Shown: positions 23,723-32,909, counted from the stretch's first letter. The stretch is 36,444 nt of DNA from Thiohalospira halophila DSM 15071 (GCF_900112605.1 NZ_FOMJ01000013.1:1-36444); one strand, 5' to 3'. Made by a program: numbers and translations. The notes: generated by a model not told the origin, from the letters alone.

Positions 23723-24940
23723 ATGGCCCGCATTGCAACTAGCACCATCAATCAGCGCGGTGTCGACGGCATCCTGAATAACCAGGTTGAGCTTTCGAAG
23801 ATCCAGAAGCAGATGGCGACCGGCAAGCGAGTGGTTACACCGGCGGACGATCCCGTGGCTGCCACCCAGATGCTGAATCTGGACAAGAATGTCCGTGTTA
23901 CGGAGCAGTATCAGTCAAATATCGACTATGCCCGCAATCATCTCTCCCAGACCGATGAGACCCTGGGTTCCGTCGGCAACCTCCTGCAGCGCGTGCGTGA
24001 ACTGGCCGTGAGAGCGAATACCGACAGTCTCAGTGATGCCAACCGGGAGAGCATCGCGGCCGAAGTGGAGTCACGCCTGGACGAACTCATGGGACTGGCC
24101 AACACCAAGGACGGGTCCGGAGAGTATCTCTTTGCCGGCTCCAAGGGCAGTACCAAGCCCTTCTCCTACTCTGCCGCTAATGGCTATGAGTATCACGGGG
24201 ATCAGCGAGAGCGGAACTTGAAAATCGGCCCGGAGTTCGATGTCCAGCAGACGGATGCCGGAGACGAGGTTTTCATGGGAGTGGAGCGGGGTAACGGACG
24301 TTTCGTTGCCGACTACGATGATGGCAACACGGGGAGCGGCCGTATCACGGCCACCGGCATCGCCGACGCCGGGGCCCTCCTGGATCATGAGTACACCCTG
24401 ACCGTGCAGCCCGACGGGGCCGGTGGTCAGGAGATCCAGGTGACGGACGATGACGAGGGCACAGCCGTGACCACGGTGCCCTATCAACCGGGTGAAGCCT
24501 TCGAGTTCGAAGGGGTGACCATGACCATCGACGGCTCACCGGATAATACGGATCAGTTCCGCGTATCATCCTCCCGGAGTCAGAGCGTCTTCCAGACCGT
24601 ACGTGACATGCTCGAGACCCTGCGCTCCGACTGGTCGGGAGGCGAGGCGCGGGCCAAGGCGGCCATGGATATGGATACGGCCATCCGGGAGCTGGATAAC
24701 GCCCAGAACAATATCCTGAATGTGCGCTCTTCCATCGGGGCCCGCCTCAACAGCGTGGAGAGCCAGGAGACGGTGAACGAGGCCTACACGGTCCAGATGA
24801 AGGAGACCCTGTCGCAGGTCCAGGACCTCGACTACGCCAAGGCCTCCAGCGACCTCAACCTCCGGATGGTGGGGCTGCAGGCGGCGCAGCAGGTCTATAC
24901 CCGCGTCCAGGGGCTCTCCCTGTTCAACCAGATCGGCTGA
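23723..24940 (+). CDS. flgL: Hook-filament junction protein FlgL
   Basis: This 405-residue protein connects FlgK to the flagellin filament. It is flagellin-like at both ends: NNQVELSKIQKQMATGKRVV and PADDPVAATQMLNLD near the N-terminus, SSDLNLRMVGLQAAQQVYTR near the C-terminus. The middle adds a DxGAGGQEIQ-type beta domain. It has no clear ribosome site and probably depends on translation of flgK just upstream. Confidence 0.95.
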   Translation: MARIATSTINQRGVDGILNNQVELSKIQKQMATGKRVVTPADDPVAATQMLNLDKNVRVTEQYQSNIDYARNHLSQTDETLGSVGNLLQRVRELAVRANTDSLSDANRESIAAEVESRLDELMGLANTKDGSGEYLFAGSKGSTKPFSYSAANGYEYHGDQRERNLKIGPEFDVQQTDAGDEVFMGVERGNGRFVADYDDGNTGSGRITATGIADAGALLDHEYTLTVQPDGAGGQEIQVTDDDEGTAVTTVPYQPGEAFEFEGVTMTIDGSPDNTDQFRVSSSRSQSVFQTVRDMLETLRSDWSGGEARAKAAMDMDTAIRELDNAQNNILNVRSSIGARLNSVESQETVNEAYTVQMKETLSQVQDLDYAKASSDLNLRMVGLQAAQQVYTRVQGLSLFNQIG

Positions 24941-24957
24941 CGTAAGTTTTCCCTCCC

Positions 24958-24975
24958 GGGCCCTTTCGACGGCCC
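24958..24975 (+). terminator. Small hairpin after flgL
   Basis: GGGCC (24958-24962) and GGCCC (24971-24975) flank an 8-base loop, followed by TAAAGTTTT. The following T-rich bases also form the -35 element of fliC, so the site may both end flgKL transcription and start fliC. Confidence 0.35.
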
Positions 24976-25002
24976 TAAAGTTTTCCCCCGAGCCGACGAT
25001 AA
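24976..25002 (+). promoter_or_regulatory. Sigma-28 promoter of flagellin fliC
   Basis: TAAAGTTT (24976-24983), a perfect -35, is followed after 11 bases by GACGATAA (24995-25002), seven of eight matches to GCCGATAA. The fliC start lies 90 bases downstream, leaving a leader of roughly 80 bases. It is the best sigma-28 match in the window. Confidence 0.85.
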
Positions 25003-25092
25003 TAGAGGTGAAGGCGGTGAAGGTCCCTACCGGATCTGTCCGCCAAGCCCAGCAGAGCGGGGCCAGAGCCCCGCAGCAGAGGAGACAAGACC

Positions 25093-25938
25093 ATGGCTCA
25101 GGTTATCAACACCAATGTGATGTCGCTGAACGCCCAGCGGAATCTCAACTCGACCAACAATCAGATGTCCCAGGCGGTGGAGCGGCTCTCCTCCGGCCTG
25201 CGGATCAACAGCGCCGCGGACGACGCCGCTGGTCTCGCCATCTCTGAGCGCTTCAGCGGCCAGATCAACGGCATGAACCAGGCGGTCCGCAACGCCAACG
25301 ACGCGGTTTCGCTGGTTCAGACGGCCGAAGGCGCACTGGACGAGATCAGTAACATGTCCCAGCGGATTCGTGAGCTGGCGGTGCAGTCGGCCAACGACAC
25401 CAACGCTGCGGATGACCGCGATGCGCTCGACGATGAGGCGCAGCAGTTGGTCGCGGAGATCGATCGGATTGCGAGCGAGACGGAGTTCAACGGGGAGAAC
25501 ATTCTCGATGGTTCCAACGGCACCATGACCTTCCAGATCGGGGCCAATGAGGGCCAGACCCTGGGAGTCACCACCCCCAATGCGACGAAGGGTGCGCTTG
25601 CGACCGGAGCCGATATTAGCTTCGCGGATATCGATATCTCGTCCACTCCGAGCCAAGCTTCTATCGGGTCTGTCATTTCCACAATGGATCAGGTCATTGA
25701 TGATGTCAGTGGCATCCGCGCGGAGCTGGGTGCGACCCAGAATCGACTGGAGTCAACCATCTCCAACCTCGAAGTGGGCGTGGAAAACATGAGTTCAGCG
25801 CGGTCGCAGATCAGGGACGCTGACTTCGCCAAGGAGTCCTCGGAGCTGACGCGGACCCAGGTCCTGCAGCAGGCGGGAACCTCGATGCTGGCCCAGGCCA
25901 ACCAGCTCCCGCAGAACGCCCTGTCACTGCTCCAGTAA
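25093..25938 (+). CDS. fliC: Flagellin FliC, short form
   Basis: This is a 281-residue flagellin. The conserved D0/D1 N-terminus ([20 protein letters not shown], then [19 protein letters not shown] and the TLR5-type [12 protein letters not shown]) occupies about residues 1-140. The C-terminal D1/D0 (about 185-281) ends [19 protein letters not shown]. Only about 40 residues lie between them, so the outer D2/D3 domains are missing. The filament is made of D0/D1 cores, with few outer surfaces apart from possible Ser/Thr glycosylation sites. A GAGGAGAC ribosome site precedes the ATG. Confidence 0.97.
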   Translation: MAQVINTNVMSLNAQRNLNSTNNQMSQAVERLSSGLRINSAADDAAGLAISERFSGQINGMNQAVRNANDAVSLVQTAEGALDEISNMSQRIRELAVQSANDTNAADDRDALDDEAQQLVAEIDRIASETEFNGENILDGSNGTMTFQIGANEGQTLGVTTPNATKGALATGADISFADIDISSTPSQASIGSVISTMDQVIDDVSGIRAELGATQNRLESTISNLEVGVENMSSARSQIRDADFAKESSELTRTQVLQQAGTSMLAQANQLPQNALSLLQ

Positions 25939-25962
25939 TCAGGGTTTCGTAACCGGGGCTAT

Positions 25963-25985
25963 GAGGGGGTCGACCCGGCCCCCTC
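25963..25985 (+). terminator. GC hairpin after fliC
   Basis: GAGGGGG (25963-25969) and CCCCCTC (25979-25985) flank a 9-base loop, 24 bases after the fliC stop. A T run is lacking; partial termination between fliC and flaG is likely, as flagellin needs far more message. Confidence 0.45.
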
Positions 25986-26008
25986 TCCCTTGGGGAGGAT
26001 AAAGGACC

Positions 26009-26389
26009 ATGGAAACGCGCTGGAATAGTGATGTAATGCGGGATTTTGCCAATACCCTGCCCGGCCCTGACCGGAACCGGGGCTCGCAGTCCCTTTCGGA
26101 AAAGGCGGACTCTCCTAGCGGAGGAGACGCAATGGCGGACCGGGAATCCGCCTCCCCCCTCATGGATGAAAAGGACATGGAGCGGATGGTCGACGACGTT
26201 CGCGAGATGACCCGGGCGTTCCAGCGGGAGCTGGATTTCCGCGTCGAAGAGGACATCGACCGGACGGTGGTCCAGGTGCGGGACCGGGAGAACGATGAGG
26301 TGATCCGCCAGATCCCCTCGGACGAGATGCTGGAGCTGGCCCGGAACATGGAACGGATCCGTGGGTTGTTGTTCAACGAATCGACATGA
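26009..26389 (+). CDS. flaG: FlaG family protein
   Basis: This is a 126-residue FlaG-like protein. The first 55 residues are polar and unconserved. The C-terminal half shows the FlaG pattern: LDFRVEEDIDRTVVQVRDRE, then EVIRQIPSDEMLELARNM. In Pseudomonas and Campylobacter relatives FlaG influences filament length. It lies between fliC and fliD, its usual place, with GGAGG before the ATG. Confidence 0.9.
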   Translation: METRWNSDVMRDFANTLPGPDRNRGSQSLSEKADSPSGGDAMADRESASPLMDEKDMERMVDDVREMTRAFQRELDFRVEEDIDRTVVQVRDRENDEVIRQIPSDEMLELARNMERIRGLLFNEST

Positions 26390-26399
26390 GCGAGTCGGT

Positions 26400-26434
26400 C
26401 CGGTTGAGGGGGTGGAAGGCGTCTCCTCAACCGG
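26400..26434. repeat. 10-bp inverted repeat between flaG and fliD
   Basis: CCGGTTGAGG (26400-26409) and CCTCAACCGG (26425-26434) are perfect arms around 15 bases. It fits a transcription attenuator or mRNA-processing hairpin. No sigma-28 or sigma-54 element was found here, so fliD is probably read from upstream. Confidence 0.5.
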
Positions 26435-26461
26435 GCACGGTTCCCGAGCGAGGATAGAGAT

Positions 26462-28486
26462 ATGGCTTCCATAACGACCGCCACCGGCGTGGGATCGGGG
26501 CTACCCATCGAACAGCTGGTCAGCCAGATCGTTTCGGCGGAGCGCGCGCCCAGCGCGACTCGTCTGGATAACCAGCAGGAGCGCCTGGAGGAGGACATCT
26601 CGGGGCTCGGCAAGTTCAAGAGCGCCATGAGCGGCCTGCAGGACTCCCTGGAAGGCCTGGCCGATTTCAACAGCTTCAATGCGGTCTCGGCGACCTCCTC
26701 CGATGATACGGTGGCGACGGCCTCTGCCAGCGAGGAGACGGCAGCCGGGAGCTATGACATCCAGGTCGACCAGCTTGCCACCGCGCACCGGCTGGCCTCG
26801 TCGGCGGGGGAGTACGGCAGCAGCAATGACGTGGTGGGGACCGGCGAGTTGACCTTCCAGTTCGGGACCTACAACGCGGACAAGTCCAGCTTCACGGTGA
26901 ACCCGGATCGGGCCTCGCAGACCCTCACCATCGACAGCTCCAACAACACCCTCGGCGAGATCCGGGACACCATCAACAATGCCAACATGGGCGTCCAGGC
27001 GAGCCTGGTGGACGACGGCAACGGGCCGCGGCTGACGCTCAGCTCCGAAAGCACCGGCAGTGACCAGGCCATCCGCCTCGCGGTCAATGATACCGGTGAT
27101 GGCACCCTGGGTGATGGTAGTGGGTTGTCGCGGCTCGCCTACACCCCGGATACCGGCAACAGCAACCTCCAGGAGACCCGGACTGCCCAGAATGCCGAAG
27201 CGGTGGTCGAGGGGATCGACGTTACCAGCAGCAGAAACACGCTGGAGGGTGTCATTGATGGCATGTCTGTCGATCTGCAGAGCACCGGCAGCACCACCAT
27301 CGACGTCAGCCGGGATACCGAGGGGGTAGAGGAGACCATTCAGGGCTTCGTGGACTCGTACAACGAGTTCATGAATACCACCAATACGCTCACCCAGTGG
27401 AGTGTCGACGAGGAGAACCGCGGCCCACTGAGTGGGGACAGCACGGTGCGCATGGCCGTGAACGACCTCCAGCAGATGCTGGTGGACCGGGTGGAGGGGG
27501 TCAAAGGGCCCTACTCGACCCTCACCGAGCTCGGGCTGAGTACCAACCGGGACGGGACATTGACCGTGGACCAGGCGCGTCTGGACGAGGCGCTCACCAA
27601 TAATCCGCAGAACGTGGCCCACCTGTTCGCCGAGAGCGGCCAGACCACCGACAATCAGGTCTCTTTCTCCGGTGCCCTGGACGGCTCGCAGCCGGGGGAG
27701 TACGGCATCTCGGTCACCCAAGAGGCGACCCGGGGTTCCTATGGTGGCGGGACCGTCAATGATTTCACCGTCGACACCGATAATGACGAACTGATCCTCA
27801 GCGTGGACGGGGTGACTTCCGGCAACATCAGCCTCACCCAGAAGACCTACGGGTCGGTGAATGAACTGGCCGGCGAACTGCAGAGCCGCATCAACGGCGA
27901 TGCCAATCTAAGCGACGCCGGTGTCGAGGTCTCGGTCAGCGCTAGCGGCGGCGGTCTGCAGATCCGCTCGAATAGTTACGGGAGTAACAGCACCGTGGCC
28001 ATTGACGCGGTGGATACCGACACCGCGGCGACCCTGGGCCTGAGTACGGGGACAGGGACTGCGGGCGTAGACGTGGCCGGCACCATCGGGGGAGAGCCGG
28101 CTACCGGGGATGGCCAGTACCTGCGCGCCCAGAATGGCGCCCCCGAAGGGATTCAGGTCCGGGTGGACGGTGGCGGCACCGGCAACCGGGGCACCATCAG
28201 CTACTCCCTCGGCGTTGCCAGTTCCATGGACCAGCTAATCAACCGTTTTGCCGGTGATGATGGAACCATCGACACCCGCGAGGATTCCCTGAATCGTCGT
28301 CTGGACAACGTCGAGCAGAGCCGCGCGGACCTCAATGAGCGAATGGACCGCCTGGCGCAGCGGTACCGCTCCCAGTTCGCCAGTCTGGACGCCTCCATCG
28401 CGGAAATGCAGCAGACCAGCAGCTTCGTGTCCAACAACCTCGGCGGAGGTGGCGGAATCGCCAGCCTCGCCGGGATGAATATCTAA
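26462..28486 (+). CDS. fliD: Filament cap protein FliD
   Basis: This 674-residue protein caps the filament and inserts flagellin subunits. N-terminal TGVGSGLPIEQLVSQIVSAE and the FliD_N segment, a central FliD_C part (GVKGPYSTLTELGLSTNRDG, LTVDQARLDEALTNNPQNVA) and the final helix ending in FASLDASIAEMQQTSSFVSN are conserved. It is longer than the usual 450-480 residues. The extra part (about residues 400-570) is Gly-, Ser- and Thr-rich and interrupts the FliD_C region, so the cap may carry extra outer domains while the flagellin is minimal. Confidence 0.95.
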   Translation: MASITTATGVGSGLPIEQLVSQIVSAERAPSATRLDNQQERLEEDISGLGKFKSAMSGLQDSLEGLADFNSFNAVSATSSDDTVATASASEETAAGSYDIQVDQLATAHRLASSAGEYGSSNDVVGTGELTFQFGTYNADKSSFTVNPDRASQTLTIDSSNNTLGEIRDTINNANMGVQASLVDDGNGPRLTLSSESTGSDQAIRLAVNDTGDGTLGDGSGLSRLAYTPDTGNSNLQETRTAQNAEAVVEGIDVTSSRNTLEGVIDGMSVDLQSTGSTTIDVSRDTEGVEETIQGFVDSYNEFMNTTNTLTQWSVDEENRGPLSGDSTVRMAVNDLQQMLVDRVEGVKGPYSTLTELGLSTNRDGTLTVDQARLDEALTNNPQNVAHLFAESGQTTDNQVSFSGALDGSQPGEYGISVTQEATRGSYGGGTVNDFTVDTDNDELILSVDGVTSGNISLTQKTYGSVNELAGELQSRINGDANLSDAGVEVSVSASGGGLQIRSNSYGSNSTVAIDAVDTDTAATLGLSTGTGTAGVDVAGTIGGEPATGDGQYLRAQNGAPEGIQVRVDGGGTGNRGTISYSLGVASSMDQLINRFAGDDGTIDTREDSLNRRLDNVEQSRADLNERMDRLAQRYRSQFASLDASIAEMQQTSSFVSNNLGGGGGIASLAGMNI

Positions 28487-28535
28487 CCAGCCCGAAACCC
28501 AGGGTTTGCGGACCGGAACCACGAGGAGCGAGACC

Positions 28536-28976
28536 ATGACCTACAGCAATCCGCGGGCCGCCCTGTCCCAGTACAAGCAGTCGAGCCTCCAGACCGAGGT
28601 CTCCGCTGCCAGCCCGCACCGCCTAATCCAGATGCTCATGGGTGGGGTTCTGGAGAAGATCGCCACGGCTCGCGGCCACATGGAGCGCGGCGACACCCAG
28701 GAGAAGGGCCGCAACATTGGCTGGGCCATCTCCATCATCTCCAGCCTCCACCAGAGCCTGGACTTCGAGCAGGGCGGGGAAATTGCCGGTAATCTTGAGG
28801 CCCTCTATGACTACATGATCCGGCAACTTACCCAGGCCAATCTCTCGAACAGTATCGAGAAGCTGGATGAAGTCGCGGATCTGATGCGCGACATCAAGGC
28901 CGGTTGGGACGAGATCCCCGCAAGCTATCACCACCGGACCGCGAACTCGGCCGGTGCATCCTACGTCACTGCCTGA
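28536..28976 (+). CDS. fliS: Flagellin export chaperone FliS
   Basis: This is a 146-residue helical chaperone that binds the C-terminus of flagellin before export. The conserved start YKQSSLQTEVSAASPHRLIQ and the MLMGGVLEKIATARGHMERG helix are typical. Later it has ISSLHQSLDFEQGGEIAGNL and LEALYDYMIRQL. The ATG at 28536 follows GAGGAGCG. Just upstream is an AAACCC-A-GGGTTT palindrome (28495-28507). It lies six bases before fliT. Confidence 0.93.
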   Translation: MTYSNPRAALSQYKQSSLQTEVSAASPHRLIQMLMGGVLEKIATARGHMERGDTQEKGRNIGWAISIISSLHQSLDFEQGGEIAGNLEALYDYMIRQLTQANLSNSIEKLDEVADLMRDIKAGWDEIPASYHHRTANSAGASYVTA

Positions 28977-28982
28977 CCATCG

Positions 28983-29330
28983 ATGGCCGATGCACCGCCC
29001 CCGTTGCCACGCCTACCGGCATCGCTGGAAGAGCTGGCGCAGCGCGTGGAAGCCCTTACCCGGGAAATGATCGCCGGCAAGGAGGCCGACGACTGGGGAA
29101 GGGTCACGAATGCCGAAACGGAGCGGCGTCCGCTCGTTCGTGAACTCATTGAGGCCGGATTCCAACAGGAGGGGGGAGAGACGGCCGATGAGTGGTTGCG
29201 CTGGCTGCTCGCTACGGAAAACGAGATCATCGAACGGGGGCGGAGTATCCGCTCCGAACTCCTGCAGGAGGCGCAGACGGCCTCGGAGGGCCAGAAAGCG
29301 GCGCGGGCGTACGAGCGGCACCGAGAGTAG
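28983..29330 (+). CDS. fliT: FliT-like flagellar chaperone
   Basis: This is a 115-residue, mostly helical, charged protein. Sequence conservation of FliT is low; the call rests on size, helical heptads ([18 protein letters not shown]), the [13 protein letters not shown] region and position directly after fliS. FliT proteins act as FliD export chaperones and, in enterics, regulators. It is the last gene of the flagellar block; base composition changes just after it. Confidence 0.7.
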   Translation: MADAPPPLPRLPASLEELAQRVEALTREMIAGKEADDWGRVTNAETERRPLVRELIEAGFQQEGGETADEWLRWLLATENEIIERGRSIRSELLQEAQTASEGQKAARAYERHRE

Positions 29331-29434
29331 CAGGACTGTTCCGGTACGGGCCCGCCGATCGAGATTCATCTACCCAGCATCCTATTTGCTCCGCAATACG
29401 AAGTTGCACTGGGAGCGTGAATGTAGGAGCGAGC

Positions 29435-30307
29435 ATGAAGGGGATTGTCCTCGCCGGCGGTACCGGAACTCGACTTCACCCTCTAACCTATGGGGTGAGC
29501 AAGCAGCTCATGCCCGTTTATGATAAACCGATGGTTTATTATCCCCTCTCGGTTCTTATGCTCGCTGGTATTCGGGAAATACTGCTTATCACTACGCCCC
29601 GAGACCAAGAAGCTTTCCGCACCCTGTTGGGAGACGGTTCCCAATGGGGAATTGCCATCGAATACGCCGTTCAGGATGAACCCAGAGGGTTGGCTGATGC
29701 CTTCCGGGTCGGGAAAAGTTTTATCAATGGGCGGCCAGTGAGCCTGATATTGGGTGACAACATATTTTACGGGCAAGGCCTGAGTAGCCTCCTCAAGAAG
29801 GCCGCCTCACGAAAAAAAGGGGCAACCGTATTCGGGTACTATGTGAGTGACCCGGAGAACTATGGAGTTGTTGCGTACGATCAGGACTGGAATATCGTAG
29901 ACATTCAGGAAAAGCCGCCGCACCCACCCTCTCATTACGCGATAACTGGACTGTACTTTTATGACGGCCAAGTCGCGGAGGTTGCAGCCGAGCTCGAGCC
30001 TTCACACCGCGGAGAGCTTGAGATTACGGATGTTAACCGCGCGTACTTGGAAGAAGGTATGCTCAATGTAGAGCCTCTGGGCCGTGGCACGGCTTGGCTG
30101 GATACCGGGACCCACGGTGCGCTTCTGGATGCCGCTAATTTTATTAAAGTAGTGGAGGACCGGCAGGGTTTGAAAATTGCCTGCCTCGAGGAAATTGCCT
30201 ACCGAATGGGTTTCATCTCGACAGAGGCTTTAGAGTGGCAGGCGGCATCTTTGGCAAAGAGTGGGTACGGGCAATACCTTTTGAAGGTTTTGCAGGAGGC
30301 TCGATGA
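29435..30307 (+). CDS. rmlA: Glucose-1-phosphate thymidylyltransferase RmlA
   Basis: This 290-residue enzyme makes dTDP-glucose from glucose-1-phosphate and dTTP, the first step towards dTDP-rhamnose and dTDP-amino sugars. Signature elements are [18 protein letters not shown] at the start, [36 protein letters not shown] and the C-terminal [15 protein letters not shown] at 29435 follows AGGAG; upstream in-frame codons overlap fliT and are rejected. The following rmlB, rmlC and rmlD genes are missing in the window. The codons are less GC-rich than in fliT, which suggests acquisition. Confidence 0.93.
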   Translation: MKGIVLAGGTGTRLHPLTYGVSKQLMPVYDKPMVYYPLSVLMLAGIREILLITTPRDQEAFRTLLGDGSQWGIAIEYAVQDEPRGLADAFRVGKSFINGRPVSLILGDNIFYGQGLSSLLKKAASRKKGATVFGYYVSDPENYGVVAYDQDWNIVDIQEKPPHPPSHYAITGLYFYDGQVAEVAAELEPSHRGELEITDVNRAYLEEGMLNVEPLGRGTAWLDTGTHGALLDAANFIKVVEDRQGLKIACLEEIAYRMGFISTEALEWQAASLAKSGYGQYLLKVLQEAR

Positions 30308-30642
30308 GGGCGTTGGCCATGAGTAATTAAAGGATTATCAGTGCCAGCTTAACCGGATTAACCCTCGCCCCGCAAGCTCAATTTCCAAGTGCAGCATCTC
30401 CCCCGCCGAATGGGCCCACTTTTGCAGCTAAAAATTGATTCTGAGGTGTTCTAGAATGCCCCATATACGTACCTTAGCCTGTACTTTTTTATTGTTTCTT
30501 TCTCGGTGAATATTTAGTGGAATGGTTTGAACAATATAGTAGCGGTCATGGTAAATCGTCGAGTACTAGCGAATATGCTTTTTCTTTTCGGCTGCTGCAT
30601 TGGCATTGACCTTTGATGATGCAACGCGAGGACTGTCAAAGT
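30308..30642. other. 335-base AT-rich gap between rmlA and the epimerase gene
   Basis: No gene was found on either strand. Only a very short open stretch (about eight codons, MRALAMSN) follows rmlA directly. The DNA from about 30460 is rich in T runs. TATAGT near 30534 could be a -10 element, but no good -35 lies 16-18 bases before it. It may be the scar of a lost gene or the promoter region for the next genes. Confidence 0.4.
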
Positions 30643-31668
30643 ATGGAAAAAGTTCTGGTGACAGGCGGAGGCGGTTATATCGGGTGTGTCTTGGTTCCTC
30701 AGCTGTTGGAATGTGGATACGCTGTAAGGATCTTGGATCGGTTCTTTTTTGGCCGGGACCTAATCGCGAATCATGAACATATAGAGATTATTCGAGAAGA
30801 TAGCCGCCGAATTCGCGCGGACCATTTGGCGGGTATCGACCATGTTATCGATCTGGTGGCCCTTTCCAACGACCCAAGTGGCGAACTCTTCGAACAATCG
30901 ACTTGGGAAATCAACCATGGTTCTCGCGTGCATACGGCCAATCTTGCCAAGCAATTGGGAATAAAACGCTATATTTTCCCCAGCTCGTGCAGCATCTATG
31001 GTTTTCAAGAGGCAGGTGTGGTGGCTGATGAGAATAGCCCTATCAACCCACTCACTACATACGCAAAGGCAAATCGCAAAGCGGAAGAAGGCATTCTTCC
31101 ATTGGCTGATTCCGAGTTCTGCGCCGTCGCTATGCGGCAAGCGACTGTTTACGGGTACTCTCCGCGCATGCGATTTGACCTAGCCGTCAATGGCATGACC
31201 TATGGGGCGTTAATAACCGGCAAGCTGCCTCTCCTGCGCGATGGAACGCAATGGCGGCCTATGGTGCATGTCCAAGATACTGCCCGGGCTCTGGCATTCA
31301 TGCTTAGCGCTGACGTTGAAAGAATTAATGGCGAAATCTTTAATGTTGGTTCCCCTGAAAATAGTTATCAGCTCGAGTCGTTGGCAAAGAAGGTCGCCAA
31401 GACCGTTCCCAGGGATGTGGAAATCGAATGGTATGGCGATCCCGACCATCGTTCCTATCGTGTGGCTTTCGATAAAATTGAATCTCTCGGTTTCAAAGCC
31501 CGGTATGTAGCCGAAGACGGGGTACGAGAGGTAACGCGTGCCTTGGAAGAGGGACGTACGGACAAGACTAGTAAAACCCTTACGTTGAAGTGGTACCAGG
31601 AGTTGGTGAAGTGGCACGCGCTCATTCAACAGACTGCCATGCATGGCGGTATAGTGGACCTCCCTTGA
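30643..31668 (+). CDS. NAD-dependent sugar epimerase/dehydratase (extended SDR)
   Basis: This is a 341-residue extended short-chain dehydrogenase acting on a nucleotide sugar. The N-terminal Rossmann motif is TGGGGYIG (residues 7-14), followed by the acidic LDRFFFG that selects NAD and PSSCSIYG (residues 113-120). The active-site Tyr140 lies in TTYAKANRK; the usual lysine four residues later is Asn144, with Lys142 and Arg145 close by, so the catalytic lysine is shifted or replaced. QATVYGYSPRMRFD and RPMVHVQDTARA form the sugar-binding part. ATG at 30643 is chosen because the Rossmann motif begins there and GAGGA lies upstream. The substrate is unknown. It lies 47 bases before a DegT aminotransferase gene. 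Confidence 0.8.
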   Translation: MEKVLVTGGGGYIGCVLVPQLLECGYAVRILDRFFFGRDLIANHEHIEIIREDSRRIRADHLAGIDHVIDLVALSNDPSGELFEQSTWEINHGSRVHTANLAKQLGIKRYIFPSSCSIYGFQEAGVVADENSPINPLTTYAKANRKAEEGILPLADSEFCAVAMRQATVYGYSPRMRFDLAVNGMTYGALITGKLPLLRDGTQWRPMVHVQDTARALAFMLSADVERINGEIFNVGSPENSYQLESLAKKVAKTVPRDVEIEWYGDPDHRSYRVAFDKIESLGFKARYVAEDGVREVTRALEEGRTDKTSKTLTLKWYQELVKWHALIQQTAMHGGIVDLP

Positions 31669-31715
31669 CGGGTCGTTTTCACAAGCCTTTCTGATTTCCG
31701 TTTGAGGAAAATGCA

Positions 31716-32807
31716 ATGACCACTGTTGGCCGGCCCTACCTCCCCAACCGGAAAAAGCTTGAAGGTTATCTCGACCAGGTATACGAATCCCAGTGGTTGA
31801 CCAATAATGGCCCGCTTGTTCGCGAATTGGAGGAGCGCCTGGGAGATTACTTGGGGGTGGATAACCTCCTCTTGGTAGCGAATGGAACCCTTGCTCTGGA
31901 GGTGGCTCTTCGAACGTTTGGTATCTCAGGCGAAGCGGTTTCGACGCCGTTTACCTTTGTCGCTACCAGTGCAGCTATCCGCAACGAAGGCCTAGGCGTT
32001 CGTTACGCGGATATTGACCCGGAAACCCTAAATCTTGACCCGGCTAAGGTGGAGTCCGCCTGCGGCCCAGATACGCAAGCGCTTGTTCCCGTCCATGTCT
32101 ATGGCAATCCCTGCGATGTCGAGGGCTTTGATGAGTTGGCACGGCGGAAGGGACTAAAGACGGTTTATGACGCTGCTCATGCTTTGGGTGTGAATTACGA
32201 CGGCCACAGCGTGCTGCGTTGGGGAGATGCCGCGACGCTGAGCCTCCATGCGACAAAGCTCTTCCATACTGGCGAGGGCGGGGCCGTGGTCTTCCGCCGA
32301 GCGGAAGACCACGAACGGGCTCGCCGGTTGATCAACTTCGGCTTGGAGGCAGTGGATGGCTCCATCCCCGATGTAGGTATGAATGCCAAGATGAGTGAAT
32401 TCCACGCCGCAGTGGGTCTTGCAATGCTGGACGATCTCCCGGCGATCTTGGAACACCGGAAGGCAGTGGGAGAGGCATACGAACGAGAGCTTGACGACTG
32501 GGTCAGCTTTCCTGCTTGGTCAAAAAGGGGCACACGGAATGGGGCGTACGCCCCAATCCTTTTGGAGACTCCCTCGGTGAGGGACAAGGTTAAAGCAGTG
32601 CTACAAAGCGAAGACGTAATAGCACGTTCCTATTTTTCACCGAGCCTGGATGAGACTGCAGCTTATCGAGCGGGTAACTTTTTCCCGGAATCCCAAGCCA
32701 AAGCGCTGCGTACGTTGTGCCTCCCTATTAACACCGGAATGGATTTTAATGACGTGAAGAAGATATCGCTTTGTATAAAGCGAGCGATAAACCAAGAACG
32801 AGAATGA
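31716..32807 (+). CDS. DegT/DnrJ/EryC1/StrS aminotransferase
   Basis: This is a 363-residue PLP-dependent aminotransferase predicted to convert a keto-nucleotide sugar to an amino sugar. Features are SQWLTNNGPLVRELEERL near the start, ANGTLALEVAL, STPFTFVATSAA, YDAAHALG (Asp152 for the cofactor ring nitrogen) and the PLP lysine Lys181 in SLHATKLFHTGEGG. It is of normal family length. It probably acts on the product of the neighbouring SDR enzyme, though the sugar cannot be named. The C-terminal NTGMDFNDVKKISLCIKRAI is normal for the family. Confidence 0.9.
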   Translation: MTTVGRPYLPNRKKLEGYLDQVYESQWLTNNGPLVRELEERLGDYLGVDNLLLVANGTLALEVALRTFGISGEAVSTPFTFVATSAAIRNEGLGVRYADIDPETLNLDPAKVESACGPDTQALVPVHVYGNPCDVEGFDELARRKGLKTVYDAAHALGVNYDGHSVLRWGDAATLSLHATKLFHTGEGGAVVFRRAEDHERARRLINFGLEAVDGSIPDVGMNAKMSEFHAAVGLAMLDDLPAILEHRKAVGEAYERELDDWVSFPAWSKRGTRNGAYAPILLETPSVRDKVKAVLQSEDVIARSYFSPSLDETAAYRAGNFFPESQAKALRTLCLPINTGMDFNDVKKISLCIKRAINQERE

Positions 32808-32909
32808 TTGGGCCCAAACTCCCGATCTGCCCGTAATAACACAGAAAATGAAGTCTTTGAGTTGCTTTTGTTTTTGGTCGATGGTGTTCCTTTCTAGTAT
32901 GAGGACCAC

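Noticed and set aside
25008-25247. Small open frame across the fliC leader and start
   Set aside because: It overlaps the sigma-28 transcript leader and fliC in another frame, with Gln- and Arg-rich sequence and no support.
29192-29434. N-terminal extension of rmlA into fliT
   Set aside because: RmlA proteins start with the MKGIVLAGG element at 29435, which has its own ribosome site.
30528-30560. TTGAAC ... TAAATC as a sigma-70 promoter before the SDR gene
   Set aside because: The spacer is 19 bases and the -10 match is poor.
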